Source: an uncultured Clostridia bacterium | GTDB taxonomy: Bacteria; Bacillota; Clostridia; Christensenellales; Aristaeellaceae | DNA length: 33,855 nucleotides | NCBI GenBank assembly: GCA_947624355.1 | Contig: CANQKI010000015.1 | Coordinates: 1-33,855 of the forward strand | Direction: 5' to 3' | Part shown: piece by piece, positions 16,410 to 24,840 of the stretch | Numbering within the stretch: position 1 is the first letter of the stretch | Layout: each line of letters starts with the position of its first letter | Program-made: the position numbers and the translations under genes | The notes under the pieces: model-generated | The model's database searches: none | What the model saw: only the letters and a program-made list of their open reading frames with translations | What the model was told of the DNA's origin: nothing

Positions 16410-16438
16410 ATCATAACACGGTTTTGTTCGACCGTCAA
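16410..16438 (-). promoter_or_regulatory. Promoter of the RpiR regulator-namZ unit
   Basis: On the minus strand, -35 TTGACG (16433-16438) and -10 TATGAT (16410-16415) with a 17-base spacer. The -35 hexamer and the sequence just upstream of it are the same as at the murQ promoter. Confidence 0.82.
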
Positions 16439-16440
16439 TT

Positions 16441-16478
16441 ACTTGTTCGAATTAATTTATCTTCGTATGCACTTGTTC
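16441..16478. promoter_or_regulatory. Twin ACTTGTTC boxes upstream of the RpiR promoter
   Basis: ACTTGTTC at 16441-16448 and again at 16471-16478, 30 bases apart, with AATTAATTT between. CGTCAATTACTTGTTCG (16433-16449) is identical to 14054-14070, and GCACTTGTTCAT (16469-16480) to 14091-14102. Outside these blocks the two regions differ, so the boxes are selectively conserved. Confidence 0.65.
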
Positions 16479-16491
16479 ATAAAAGTGGCAC

Positions 16492-16512
16492 AAAAAAAGG
16501 GCCCCGCGGCCC
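16492..16512 (-). terminator. Intrinsic terminator after the small membrane protein gene
   Basis: On the minus strand: GGGCC, loop GCGG, GGCCC, then seven T. It ends the transcript of the 16609-17250 gene and stands directly next to the twin boxes of the RpiR promoter. Confidence 0.75.
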
Positions 16513-16608
16513 GCTTTGGGAATCCGGTCCGCCCCCCGTTTGCCCGGCAGGCAAGGCATACCGCCGGCAAATGGGGGCAGATCAGGCGCCTCTTGAATTT
16601 TTTCTAAA

Positions 16609-17250
16609 TCAGGTGAAGGAATCCGTTTTCCCGTCATTCCCGGGCGCTTCCTGAAACTGGGGGACGATTTCAGCGGCAGGCTGCGGGGCGACAGCCTGCG
16701 CCTCCTGCTGCTTTTTCGCTTTCTGTTTTCCGGAAGACGCAATGACGGCCCAGCTGCCCAGGGCGGCAAAGAACAGGCCCATCACGAAATTCTTGATGAC
16801 GTCGGTGCGGATGTCGGCCATTTCCTCATCCTCGCCCTGAAGAATCAGCGGCGTCACTGTCCGGAAGAACTCCCCTTCCGAGTTGATGAACTGCCGGGCC
16901 TGCTCCTCCGTCATGCCGTAGCCCGTATATTCCTCCACCAATTCCTGGCTTCCTTCCTTATATGCGGAATGCAGCTCATAGGCCACGCTGCCCGCAGTGC
17001 CCGCCGCCACGGCGAGAATCACGCACAGAATCAGCGTGATGATTTTCACTTTTCCCGGCTTTCCGCCCAGCAGGTCATATCCTTTGGACGCCAGCCATGC
17101 GATCAGCAGCCCCACAATGGATGCCATAAAGCCGATGATGCTCAGTGCCGCCCAGGCGACCGCCCCCAGCAGCGCGCCTGCCAGCGCCCCCAGCGGCGCC
17201 AGGATGCTGCCCTGTTTTTCAAGGGCCATACTGTCCGGATTTTCGTTCAT
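16609..17250 (-). CDS. Small multi-pass membrane protein of unknown function
   Basis: 213 residues. An N-terminal glycine/alanine-rich hydrophobic region forms two helices (about 15-60) and ends in SKGYDLLGGKPGKVK. A third helix follows (about 70-92), then a soluble acidic stretch (about 95-150), a fourth helix (about 151-172) and a Gln/Pro/Ala-rich tail. The N-terminal pattern resembles uncharacterised clostridial membrane proteins I know only by sequence type, so I assign no function. ATG 17250 has AAAGGGG upstream. It begins 21 bases after the glycosyltransferase gene ends, so the two are probably co-transcribed, and a terminator follows. Confidence 0.75.
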   Translation of the reverse strand: MNENPDSMALEKQGSILAPLGALAGALLGAVAWAALSIIGFMASIVGLLIAWLASKGYDLLGGKPGKVKIITLILCVILAVAAGTAGSVAYELHSAYKEGSQELVEEYTGYGMTEEQARQFINSEGEFFRTVTPLILQGEDEEMADIRTDVIKNFVMGLFFAALGSWAVIASSGKQKAKKQQEAQAVAPQPAAEIVPQFQEAPGNDGKTDSFT

Positions 17251-17271
17251 GGTGTTTCCCCTTTCCTGCCG

Positions 17272-18456
17272 TCAGATGACGCGCTGGCTTTTTTTCTTCA
17301 GCTTTCCTTCCCTGCCCAGGGCAATCAGCCGTTCGTACCGCGCCACGGCGGTTTCCAGAATGGTTTCCCAGGGGACGGGAATGGTGTCCCGGGCGTTTTG
17401 GCCAGCCTTTTTCGCCGCTTCCGGGTCATCCAGCGCCAGGCGCAGCACCCGGGCCACATCCCCGGCGTCGTTTTCGCAGAGGTAGCCGTTTTCCCCGTCC
17501 CGCACGATTTCGGCCGAGCTGCCGCCCCGGACCAGCACGGAGGCCGTGCCCATCACCGCCGCTTCCCGCACCACCATGGGCGCGCAATCGTACAGGGAAG
17601 GGAAGGCAAAGAGCAAAGCCCGTTCGTACAGCCCGTCCAGCAGGTCCATATCCGTGATATGCCCGGCCAGGTGGGTGCAGGATTCGATGCCCAGCTCGTG
17701 AATCTTCTTTTCGATGGCCTTCAGGTCGGGGCCCTGCCCGGCCAGCACCAGCTGGAATTTCCGGCCTTCGCTTTTCAGAATGGCGCAGGCCTCCAGCACG
17801 GCCAGGATATTCTTTTTCCAGTTCATCTGGCCCACAAACAGGAACATGGGATCCCTGCCCAGGCCCCAGCGGCGTTCGGCCTCCCGGACGGCGTCCGGGG
17901 ACGCGCTGCGCCGGGTCACGCCGTTTGGCATGACCTCGATGCGCCCCTCAAAGCCGTACTGCCGCAGGGTCTCCGCCGTGGCGTCCCCCACGGCCCAGAC
18001 CTCGTCGCACCGGTCGTAAAAATCCACCACGATCTTCGTGCCCACCTTGGCCAGCTTTTCGGACTTGGTGACCTTGAGAAAATCGTCGTAATACTTGGAA
18101 TGGAAGGTGCCAACCAACGGAATATCCCGCTGGACGGCCAGACGCAGGGCCTCGGTGCCCGATGTAAAGGGGCTGTGGCTGTGCACAATGTCCAGGGGAA
18201 TCATGCGCATGCGCTGGCGGTAATGGGGGTCCATGGGAGCCTCCCCCTGGCGGTACTGCTCCATGCCGGGCATTTTGAAGCCCTGAAAATCCACAATTTC
18301 ATAGGGCAGCCCGCCCCGGAACCCCGTATCGTACATGGGGCAGACCACCGTCACCTCGTGCCCCATCCGGGCCAGGGTTTCGGCGTATGATACGGCCACC
18401 CGGCCCACGCCGTCCACAATCGGCAGAAACGTATCGGTAAACTGACCAATTTTCAC
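17272..18456 (-). CDS. GT4-family glycosyltransferase (diacylglycerol glucosyltransferase-like)
   Basis: 394-residue GT-B fold enzyme. N-terminal acceptor domain with TFLPIVDGVGRV and the HSHSPF motif (about residue 94); C-terminal nucleotide-sugar domain with VGQMNWKKN, AGQGPD, the acceptor-side glutamate region PSLYDCAPMVVREAAVMG and GENGYL. The overall pattern is that of lipid glycosyltransferases making mono-glycosyl diacylglycerol (family resemblance); acceptor and sugar cannot be fixed from sequence. It begins with GTG at 18456, preceded by GAGAGAGG. No clear terminator separates it from clpC 63 bases upstream, so read-through from the ctsR operon is possible. Confidence 0.8.
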   Translation of the reverse strand: MKIGQFTDTFLPIVDGVGRVAVSYAETLARMGHEVTVVCPMYDTGFRGGLPYEIVDFQGFKMPGMEQYRQGEAPMDPHYRQRMRMIPLDIVHSHSPFTSGTEALRLAVQRDIPLVGTFHSKYYDDFLKVTKSEKLAKVGTKIVVDFYDRCDEVWAVGDATAETLRQYGFEGRIEVMPNGVTRRSASPDAVREAERRWGLGRDPMFLFVGQMNWKKNILAVLEACAILKSEGRKFQLVLAGQGPDLKAIEKKIHELGIESCTHLAGHITDMDLLDGLYERALLFAFPSLYDCAPMVVREAAVMGTASVLVRGGSSAEIVRDGENGYLCENDAGDVARVLRLALDDPEAAKKAGQNARDTIPVPWETILETAVARYERLIALGREGKLKKKSQRVI

Positions 18457-18519
18457 GCGTTCACGTCACCTCTCTCTCGGCATTGATTTTCGCACATTTT
18501 CCAAAAAAATGCAAGTGTG

Positions 18520-20952
18520 TCACGCCGGGTCGGCCCCGGCGGCCTGTTCAAAGGCGATATTTCCGTCCTTCACGGTCATTTTCACGCTTTCGCCCAAATG
18601 GATTTCCCCGGCGATGAGCTTTTCGCTGAGGGCGTCCTCGATGGTGCGCTGAATCACCCGGCGGAGGGGCCGCGCGCCGTACTGATCGTCAAAGCCCGCC
18701 TGGGCCAGGTGCGCCACCACGGCGTCGTCGTAGGTCAGGGTAATTTCCCGTTCCTTCAGCCGGGCCGCCACCTGCCGCAGCATCAGCCCGGCGATTTTTT
18801 CGATGTCCGCCTGCTCCAGCTTGTGGAACACGATGATTTCGTCCACCCGGTTGAGGAACTCGGGCCGGAACACGCGCTTTACGTCGCTGAACACCTTTTC
18901 CCGCATCCGCTCGTAATCCAGGGCGGCGTTGGCCCCTGCCCCGAAGCCCAGCCCGCCCCGCTGGGCCGACTGAGCCCCGGCGTTGCTGGTCATAACGATG
19001 ATGCAGTTCTTGAAGCTGACCACCCGGCCCATGTTGTCGGTAAGCCGGCCGTCCTCCAGAATCTGCAAAAGGATATTGAACACGTCGGGGTGGGCCTTTT
19101 CGATTTCGTCAAAGAGCACCACGGAATAGGGCTTGCGGCGCACGGCCTCGGTTAATTGTCCCCCCTCGTCGTAGCCCACATAGCCGGGAGGCGAACCCAC
19201 CATCCGGGACACCGTGTGCTTTTCCATGTATTCGGACATATCCAGGCGGATCAGGGCGTTTTCATCCCCGAACATGGCCTCCCCCAGGGCCCGGCAAAGC
19301 TCGGTCTTGCCCACGCCCGTGGGGCCCAGGAAAATGAAGCTGCCGATGGGGCGCTTGGGGTCCTTGAGCCCGGCACGGGCCCGGCGGATAGCCCGGCTCA
19401 CGGCGGACACGGCTTCCTCCTGGCCCACCACCCGCTCGTGGAGCAGCTTTTCCAGGTTCAGCAGCCGCTGACTTTCTTCCTCGGTCATTTTCTTGACGGG
19501 GATGCCCGTCCAGCCCGCCACCACCTGGGCGATGTCCTCCTCCCCCACGGTGTCCTTGGCGGCGGATTTTTTCTTTTCCCAGGCCGCGCGTTTTTCCTCG
19601 ATTTCGGCCCGGAGCTGATGCTCCTGGTCCCGCAGGGCGGCGGCCTTTTCGTAATCCTGCTTGTCGATGGCCTCCCGCTTTTCCCGGAGAACGCTTTCCA
19701 GCTCCTTTTCCTGGGCCTTCACGTCCGGCGGCGCGGTGAAGGAATGGATGCGCACCCGGGACGCGGCCTCGTCCATCAGGTCGATGGCCTTATCGGGCTG
19801 GAACCGGTCGGCGATGTAGCGGTTGGAAAGCTTCACGGCGGCCTCCAGCGCTTCGTCCGTGATGCGCACCTTGTGATGGGCCTCGTACCGGTCCCGCAGG
19901 CCCTTCATGATGAGCAGCGTTTCTTCTTCCGTGGGCTCGTTCACCGTGACGGGCTGGAAGCGCCGGGCCAGGGCCGCGTCCTTTTCGATGTTCTTGCGGT
20001 ATTCGTCCAGGGTGGTGGCGCCGATGCACTGGATTTCCCCCCGCGCCAGGGCGGGCTTCAGAATATTGGCGGCGTCCATGGCGCCCTCCGCCTTGCCCGC
20101 GCCGATGATGTTCTGCAGTTCGTCGATAAAGAGAATCACATTGCCGTTCTTTTTCACTTCATCCAGGGTATTCTTGAGGCGCTCCTCAAATTCCCCCCGG
20201 TACTTGCTGCCCGCCACCATGGCCCCCATGTCCAGGGACACGATTTTTTTGTCCGTCAGGGTTTCGGGCACGCTGCCCGCCACGATGCGCTGGGCCAGCC
20301 CCTCCGCCACGGCGGATTTGCCCACACCGGGCTCGCCGATGAGGACGGGGTTGTTCTTCGTGCGGCGGGACAGAATCTGCACGATGCGCTCGATTTCGTT
20401 GGCCCGGCCGATAACGGGGTCCAGCTCGCCCTTTTCGGCGGCCTGGTTCAGGTCGCGGCCGTATTTTGCCAGGCAGGAGCCGTCCCCGCCGCCGTTTGAC
20501 GCCTGGTCCGGGCCGTCCGGCTCCTTGCCCAGGCCCTCGGCCACGCTCCGCTGCAGCTTTTCCACGTCGCAGCCCATGCCGGTCAGCACCTGCATGGCCA
20601 CGCTTTCGGAATCCCCCAGCAGGGCCAGCCAGAAATGGCCCGCGCTGACGTAGGGCATGCCCAGGCGATGGGCCTCCCGCACGCTGGTTTCCAGCAGTTT
20701 TTTCACCCGGGGCGTTAAATCCAGTTGACTTGGAGACGTGCCCCCCTCTCCCGAAATCTGGCGCACGGCCTCCCGCACCGTATCGAAGGTGACGTTATCG
20801 GGCAGGGCGGGGCAATCGCTCCGCGCCTCCCGCAAAAGCCCCATGAGAAAATGCTCGCTGCCCACAAAGCTGTGGCCCAGCTCCACCGCCGCCTGCTGGG
20901 CCGCGGCAATGACCCGCTGGGCGCGTTCGTTGAACCGTCCGAAAATGGCCAT
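18520..20952 (-). CDS. clpC: ATP-dependent protease ATPase subunit ClpC
   Basis: 810-residue Hsp100 unfoldase that feeds substrates to ClpP. The N-terminal double Clp repeat is at about 1-145. First AAA+ module has Walker A GEPGVGKS (206-213). The middle domain, with a UVR-like segment, is near 420-455. Second AAA+ module has Walker A GPTGVGKT (543-550), followed by the C-terminal D2-small domain. The loop usually reading DELH in ClpC has Gln ([10 protein letters not shown]). ATG 20952 has GGGAGG upstream and begins one base after the mcsB stop. Last gene of the ctsR-mcsA-mcsB-clpC operon; with McsB it degrades phospho-arginine-tagged proteins (established in Bacillus). Confidence 0.96.
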   Translation of the reverse strand: MAIFGRFNERAQRVIAAAQQAAVELGHSFVGSEHFLMGLLREARSDCPALPDNVTFDTVREAVRQISGEGGTSPSQLDLTPRVKKLLETSVREAHRLGMPYVSAGHFWLALLGDSESVAMQVLTGMGCDVEKLQRSVAEGLGKEPDGPDQASNGGGDGSCLAKYGRDLNQAAEKGELDPVIGRANEIERIVQILSRRTKNNPVLIGEPGVGKSAVAEGLAQRIVAGSVPETLTDKKIVSLDMGAMVAGSKYRGEFEERLKNTLDEVKKNGNVILFIDELQNIIGAGKAEGAMDAANILKPALARGEIQCIGATTLDEYRKNIEKDAALARRFQPVTVNEPTEEETLLIMKGLRDRYEAHHKVRITDEALEAAVKLSNRYIADRFQPDKAIDLMDEAASRVRIHSFTAPPDVKAQEKELESVLREKREAIDKQDYEKAAALRDQEHQLRAEIEEKRAAWEKKKSAAKDTVGEEDIAQVVAGWTGIPVKKMTEEESQRLLNLEKLLHERVVGQEEAVSAVSRAIRRARAGLKDPKRPIGSFIFLGPTGVGKTELCRALGEAMFGDENALIRLDMSEYMEKHTVSRMVGSPPGYVGYDEGGQLTEAVRRKPYSVVLFDEIEKAHPDVFNILLQILEDGRLTDNMGRVVSFKNCIIVMTSNAGAQSAQRGGLGFGAGANAALDYERMREKVFSDVKRVFRPEFLNRVDEIIVFHKLEQADIEKIAGLMLRQVAARLKEREITLTYDDAVVAHLAQAGFDDQYGARPLRRVIQRTIEDALSEKLIAGEIHLGESVKMTVKDGNIAFEQAAGADPA

Positions 20953-20953
20953 G

Positions 20954-21940
20954 TCATTCGCCTCCCGTCAATGCGCGGCGAAGCAGGTCGCTGCGCTTTT
21001 CATCGATTTCCCGATTGGTCAGCGGCTTTCCCGCCGCCTGCTGCACCTGCGCGGACTGGCCCTTGGTCAGCAATTCGTCGCAAAGAGCGGTGGTGACGGG
21101 CAGTTTTCCCATGGCTGCCCCCAGGCGCAGGTTGCTCCAGTGGGCCATGAATTCCTTTTCCTGCATCCGCCGGGCGTTGCTGAGCAGCCCGTAGGAGCGG
21201 AACATCTGGTCCAGGAACCCCACGCTGTCCTTTTCCAAAGTGCGTTCCCGGAAGGTGCGCTCCATTTCGGTCAGCTGCCGGGCCACGGCAGAAACGGCCT
21301 CGGAAATTTCCCGCTCGGTGCGCCCCAGCGTCACCTGGTTGCTGATCTGGTACAGGTTACCCCGGGCCTCGCTGCCCTCGCCGTAAATGCCCCGGATGGT
21401 CAGGCCCAGCTTGGCCGCCACCTGGTTCACCTTGCCCATCTGCTTGAACAGGGTCAGCATGGGCAGATGCACCATCATGGAGGCCCGCATGCCCGTGCCG
21501 ATGTTGGTGGGGCAGGCGGTGAGGTAGCCCAATTGGCCGTCAAAGGCGAAATTCAGCCGCCCGGCCAGGGCTTCCTCCACCCGGAATGCGTTTTCCGCCG
21601 CCGCCTGCAGGTTTTCCCCCGGGGCAAAAGCCTGGATGCGCAGGTGATCCTCCTCATTGATCATGATGGATACGGCCCCGTCGCTGCGGATGAGGGCCGC
21701 CCCTTCCTTGCGGAGCAGCAGGTCCGGGCTGATGAGGTGACCCTCCACCAGGGCCTTCTTTTCCATGTCGCCTTCATTCTTCATGGGAATGAAGCGATAG
21801 CTTTCGGGCACGTCCCGCAGGGCTTCCAGGGTGCGCACCACGCAGGCGTCTCCCTGCTCCGGGGTCATTTTGTGGGGAAAGGGCAGATCGTCGTAATTCC
21901 GGGCCAGGCGCACCCGGGAAGACACCACGATATCGTTCAT
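20954..21940 (-). CDS. mcsB: Protein-arginine kinase McsB
   Basis: 328-residue member of the phosphagen-kinase superfamily that phosphorylates arginines on damaged proteins, marking them for ClpCP, and that inactivates CtsR. Motifs: SSRVRLARN at the N-terminus, the NEEDHLRIQ loop, TACPTNIGTGMRASMMVHLP, and RGIYGEGSEARGNLYQISNQ in the C-terminal half with the nucleotide-binding arginines. Slightly shorter than the Bacillus protein. Its start overlaps the mcsA stop by four bases, indicating coupled translation of kinase and activator. Confidence 0.95.
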   Translation of the reverse strand: MNDIVVSSRVRLARNYDDLPFPHKMTPEQGDACVVRTLEALRDVPESYRFIPMKNEGDMEKKALVEGHLISPDLLLRKEGAALIRSDGAVSIMINEEDHLRIQAFAPGENLQAAAENAFRVEEALAGRLNFAFDGQLGYLTACPTNIGTGMRASMMVHLPMLTLFKQMGKVNQVAAKLGLTIRGIYGEGSEARGNLYQISNQVTLGRTEREISEAVSAVARQLTEMERTFRERTLEKDSVGFLDQMFRSYGLLSNARRMQEKEFMAHWSNLRLGAAMGKLPVTTALCDELLTKGQSAQVQQAAGKPLTNREIDEKRSDLLRRALTGGE

Positions 21941-22419
21941 GCTTCCGCCTCCCGGGCAGGCTCCATGGCCCGGATCTCGTCCCGGAGCCGGGCGGCCTCT
22001 TCAAAATTCTCCACGGCCACGGCGGCCTCCATCTGCGTACGCAGGGCCTCGATTTTCTGCTGCCGCTCCTGCTCCTCCGCGCTGAGCCTTGGCCGCCTGC
22101 CCGCGTGCTGGGCCCGGCCCTGCACCTTCGTAATCAGGGGTGTCAATTGGGCGCGGAAGGCCTGATAGCATTCCGCGCACCCCAGCATGCCGCTCTTTTC
22201 AAATTCCGAAAAAGCCATGCCGCAGTGGGGGCAGGTGATTTCGGGCTGTTTTTCTTTCTGGGTCATGAGGGCCAGCACTGCGGCCAACACCGCCTGCAGA
22301 TCCCCCGCCTGATATTTCTTTAAGCATTCGCGGCACAGATGCCGGGTGACGCTTTCGCCCCCCACCACGGTGGTGACCAGCACCTCGGCCTGCCGTTCGC
22401 CGCATTCTTCGCAAAGCAT
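21937..22419 (-). CDS. mcsA: McsB activator McsA
   Basis: 160-residue zinc-binding adaptor. Two Cys-X2-Cys pairs in the N-terminus (CEEC, CREC), two further pairs (CPHC, CAEC) after residue 60, and a C-terminal UVR domain (ENFEEAARLRDEIRAME). McsA stimulates McsB kinase. The start is placed at ATG 22419, not the in-frame ATG at 22434, because GGAGG of the ribosome site lies at 22428-22432, within the codons between the two. The ctsR stop is about 38 bases upstream. Confidence 0.9.
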   Translation of the reverse strand: MLCEECGERQAEVLVTTVVGGESVTRHLCRECLKKYQAGDLQAVLAAVLALMTQKEKQPEITCPHCGMAFSEFEKSGMLGCAECYQAFRAQLTPLITKVQGRAQHAGRRPRLSAEEQERQQKIEALRTQMEAAVAVENFEEAARLRDEIRAMEPAREAEA

Positions 22420-22457
22420 CCCAGATTCCTCCATTAATTATGAATGATGATTATACC

Positions 22458-22934
22458 TTATGTCGCATTGCTCCGCCGCTGGCAGATATTGAGCAGCATG
22501 GATTTGAACACCTTGGCCCGCAAAGCGTCCTTCACGTTTTCGGGCACGGGCACGGAAAACGCCTGGGGGCACAGGGCCGCGGCCATGAGATGGGCCTCGT
22601 CCTCCGAAATGGCCCCTCGTTCCATCAGCTGGCCGCAGAGCCGCCGGGCCGTCTGGGCGTCCAGGCTGTCCCCCACTCGCTCCCGCAAAACGTACTGGGC
22701 ATGGTCGCTGTCGTCCGACCGCACCCGAACGATGCGGATGCATCCGCCCCCGCCCCGCTGGCTGGATATGGCGTAGCCGTGATCCGGGGTAAAGCGGGTG
22801 GACAGAACGTAATTGATCTGGCTGGGGGCGCAGTGGAAATACGCCGCCAGCTCGTTGCGCTTCAGCTCCACTTCGCTCTGATCCTCTTCCAGCATGGCCT
22901 TGATAAACGCCTCGATGGCGTCGCTGAGCCGCAT
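22458..22934 (-). CDS. ctsR: Heat-shock repressor CtsR
   Basis: 158-residue repressor of clp genes. The N-terminal winged HTH includes RNELAAYFHCAPSQINYVLSTRFTPDHGY and the glycine-rich wing SSQRGGGGCIRI that touches the minor groove. The C-terminal four-helix domain mediates dimerisation and McsB contact. The start is taken at ATG 22934 because AAAGGAGG lies just upstream, overlapping codons of a longer frame from 22955. First gene of the operon; its own promoter (22976-23004) has a CtsR-like box in the start region, consistent with autorepression. Confidence 0.95.
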   Translation of the reverse strand: MRLSDAIEAFIKAMLEEDQSEVELKRNELAAYFHCAPSQINYVLSTRFTPDHGYAISSQRGGGGCIRIVRVRSDDSDHAQYVLRERVGDSLDAQTARRLCGQLMERGAISEDEAHLMAAALCPQAFSVPVPENVKDALRAKVFKSMLLNICQRRSNAT

Positions 22935-22954
22935 GAAGCCGCCTCCTTTGTTCA

Positions 22955-22971
22955 TTGCCTTTCTTTGACCT
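22955..22971 (-). promoter_or_regulatory. CtsR operator (one consensus, one degenerate half)
   Basis: The minus strand reads AGGTCAAAGAAAGGCAA. The first half matches the CtsR heptad (A/G)GTCAAA, and the spacing to the second half is correct. The second half keeps only AGG-CA. It lies just downstream of the -10 element, where binding would block initiation. Confidence 0.65.
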
Positions 22972-22975
22972 ATAA

Positions 22976-23004
22976 ATCATACCACATTTTTTCGTCCATT
23001 GCAA
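22976..23004 (-). promoter_or_regulatory. Promoter of the ctsR operon
   Basis: On the minus strand, -35 TTGCAA (22999-23004) and -10 TATGAT (22976-22981) with a 17-base spacer; the CtsR box starts five bases further on. Confidence 0.7.
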
Positions 23005-23089
23005 GGGGCAAATTTCCGGACGTTTTGGGGCCGCGTCCGCCGCCTCTACATTTTCTTCGGTTTTCCGGCAAAATATTTGTGGAAAGATA

Positions 23090-23118
23090 TTGACACGGCG
23101 ACCGGAATGTGGTTTAAT
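23090..23118 (+). promoter_or_regulatory. Promoter of the HTH-cupin/potABCD operon
   Basis: -35 TTGACA (23090-23095) and -10 TTTAAT (23113-23118) with a 17-base spacer; transcription would begin near 23125. Two operator-like palindromes lie in the leader that follows. Confidence 0.85.
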
Positions 23119-23133
23119 GTTCTGCGTTCCGGC

Positions 23134-23150
23134 GTTTAGTAATTTTAAAC
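23134..23150. promoter_or_regulatory. Operator 1 of the HTH-cupin regulator
   Basis: GTTTAGTAATTTTAAAC, 17 bases, with GTTTA/TAAAC inverted arms, located about 10 bases after the predicted transcription start. Its partner at 23169-23185 differs only in the centre. Confidence 0.7.
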
Positions 23151-23168
23151 CTGCTGTTTTCACCCGAA

Positions 23169-23185
23169 GTTTAGTGAAAATAAAC
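23169..23185. promoter_or_regulatory. Operator 2 of the HTH-cupin regulator
   Basis: GTTTAGTGAAAATAAAC, the same 17-base design as operator 1, centred 35 bases downstream and 27 bases ahead of the regulator start codon. Confidence 0.7.
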
Positions 23186-23211
23186 CGGAACGGCGGAAAG
23201 GAGGGGATCGG

Positions 23212-23754
23212 ATGGACATCGGCGAAAAGCTGCGGCAGCTGCGTCTGCAGCGAAACCTGACCCAGGAGGAAGTGGCCGACCGGTGCGAGCTGAGCAAGGG
23301 CTTTATCTCCCAGGTGGAACGGGACCTGGCGTCCCCCTCCATCGCCACGCTCACCGATATGCTGGAGTGCCTGGGCAGCAGCCTGCCCGAATTTTTCTCC
23401 GAGAAAACGGATGAAAAATGCGTGTTTTCCCAGAACGACATGTTCGTAAAGGAAGACGAGGAGGACCTGCGCGGCAGTATCACCTGGCTGATTCCCAGCG
23501 CCCAGAAAAACGACATGGAGCCCATTTTGGTGGAGCTGGGCGAGGGCGGGCGCACGGAAGAAATGCCGCCCTACGAGGGGGAGGAATTCGGCTATGTGCT
23601 GGCCGGCACGGTGGTGCTGAAGGTGGGCCCCAAGCGGTACCGGGTGCGCACGGGGGAAAGCTTCTGCCTGCATCCGGGCGAGGCCCACGTCATCGAAAAC
23701 GCGGGCAAGCGCCCGGCCCGGTTCCTGTGGGTTTCCACCCCGCCCAATTTCTGA
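23212..23754 (+). CDS. HTH-cupin transcriptional regulator (PuuR-like)
   Basis: 180-residue regulator. An XRE-type helix-turn-helix covers about residues 1-60 (LTQEEVADRCELSKGFISQVE), and a small cupin domain about 105-175 (GEEFGYVLAGTVVLKVG and a later PGEAHVIENAG). HTH-cupin regulators such as PuuR control polyamine genes, and this one is the first gene of a polyamine-uptake operon, 30 bases ahead of potA. AAAGGAGG precedes ATG 23212. Two palindromic operators between its promoter and its start suggest autorepression of the whole operon. The cupin ligand is presumably a polyamine, by context only. Confidence 0.88.
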   Translation: MDIGEKLRQLRLQRNLTQEEVADRCELSKGFISQVERDLASPSIATLTDMLECLGSSLPEFFSEKTDEKCVFSQNDMFVKEDEEDLRGSITWLIPSAQKNDMEPILVELGEGGRTEEMPPYEGEEFGYVLAGTVVLKVGPKRYRVRTGESFCLHPGEAHVIENAGKRPARFLWVSTPPNF

Positions 23755-23784
23755 TTTTTTCATATTTACAGGAGGTGCCCCGCC

Positions 23785-24837
23785 ATGGAGGAAGCACGGC
23801 TGATTTCCCTGGAAAACGTCCACAAACAGTTCGACGGCGTGACCGTTCTGTCCGATATCAACCTGTACATCCGCAAGAAGGAGTTCGTGACGCTGCTGGG
23901 CCCGTCGGGCTGCGGCAAAACCACCACCCTCCGTATCATCGGCGGCTTTGAAACGGCGGACAGCGGCCGCGTCCTCTTCGACGGCCAGGATATTTCCGGC
24001 CTGCCCCCCTACAAGCGGCGGGTCAACACGGTGTTCCAGAAATACGCCCTCTTCCCTCACCTGAACGTGCGGGACAACATCGCCTTCGGCCTCAAGATCA
24101 AAAAGACGCCCAAGGACGAAATTGCCCGCAAGGTGGATAAAATGCTGGACCTTGTGAACTTGCAGGGGTACGGCAAGCGCAGCGTGGATTCCCTGTCCGG
24201 GGGCCAGCAGCAGCGCATCGCCATCGCCAGGGCTCTGGTCAACGAGCCCGAAGTGCTGCTGCTGGACGAACCCCTGGGCGCGCTGGACCTGAAGCTCCGC
24301 AAGGAAATGCAGCTGGAGCTCAAGGCCATGCAGCAGCGCCTGGGCATTACCTTCCTCTACGTCACCCACGATCAGGAGGAGGCCCTCACCATGAGCGACA
24401 CCATCGTGGTCATGCGCGGGGGCAGAATCCTGCAGATCGGCACGCCCAAATCCATTTACGACGAGCCGAAAAACGCCTTTGTGGCCGATTTTATCGGGGA
24501 AAGCAACATTTTTAAGGGCACCATGATTAGGGACGAGCTGGTGCGCTTCTGCGGGGCGGAATTCCCCTGCGTGGACGAGGGCTTCGGCGAGGACGCCCCC
24601 GTGGACGTGGTGGTGCGGCCCGAGGACGTGCTCCTGGTTGGCGAGGACGTGGGCCAGGTGACGGGGGTCGTCAAATCCGTGCTGTTCAAGGGCGTCCATT
24701 ACGAAATGATGATCGACGCGGGCCACTCCATCTGGAAGGTGCACGCCACCACCATGCAGCCGGAAGGCTCCCGGGTGGGCCTGTCGGTGGTGCCCTTCAA
24801 TATCCATATTATGCGGCCCATGCAGGAGGAGCAATAA
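23785..24837 (+). CDS. potA: Spermidine/putrescine ABC transporter ATPase PotA
   Basis: 350-residue ABC ATPase energising polyamine uptake. Walker [10 protein letters not shown] (39-47), signature LSGGQQQR (137-144), Walker B LLLDEP (158-163) and H-loop VTHDQEEAL; a TOBE domain fills the last 90 residues or so, with [17 protein letters not shown] precedes ATG 23785. It follows the HTH-cupin regulator and precedes both permease genes. PotA-type rather than sugar-type is supported by [20 protein letters not shown] and by the neighbouring PotBCD proteins. Confidence 0.94.
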   Translation: MEEARLISLENVHKQFDGVTVLSDINLYIRKKEFVTLLGPSGCGKTTTLRIIGGFETADSGRVLFDGQDISGLPPYKRRVNTVFQKYALFPHLNVRDNIAFGLKIKKTPKDEIARKVDKMLDLVNLQGYGKRSVDSLSGGQQQRIAIARALVNEPEVLLLDEPLGALDLKLRKEMQLELKAMQQRLGITFLYVTHDQEEALTMSDTIVVMRGGRILQIGTPKSIYDEPKNAFVADFIGESNIFKGTMIRDELVRFCGAEFPCVDEGFGEDAPVDVVVRPEDVLLVGEDVGQVTGVVKSVLFKGVHYEMMIDAGHSIWKVHATTMQPEGSRVGLSVVPFNIHIMRPMQEEQ

Positions 24838-24840
24838 GCC

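Noticed and set aside
16424-16769. Small frames on both strands around the end of the membrane protein gene
   Set aside because: They cross a terminator and promoter region or read the membrane protein gene in a wrong frame; no ribosome sites.
18457-18519. Terminator between clpC and the glycosyltransferase gene
   Set aside because: Only a weak A/T stem (CATTTT/AAAATG) without a proper GC stem and following T-run.
22438-24834. Long minus-strand frame opposite the HTH-cupin regulator and potA
   Set aside because: Low-complexity, His/Gly/Gln-rich product; both genes on the plus strand have clear motifs and ribosome sites.
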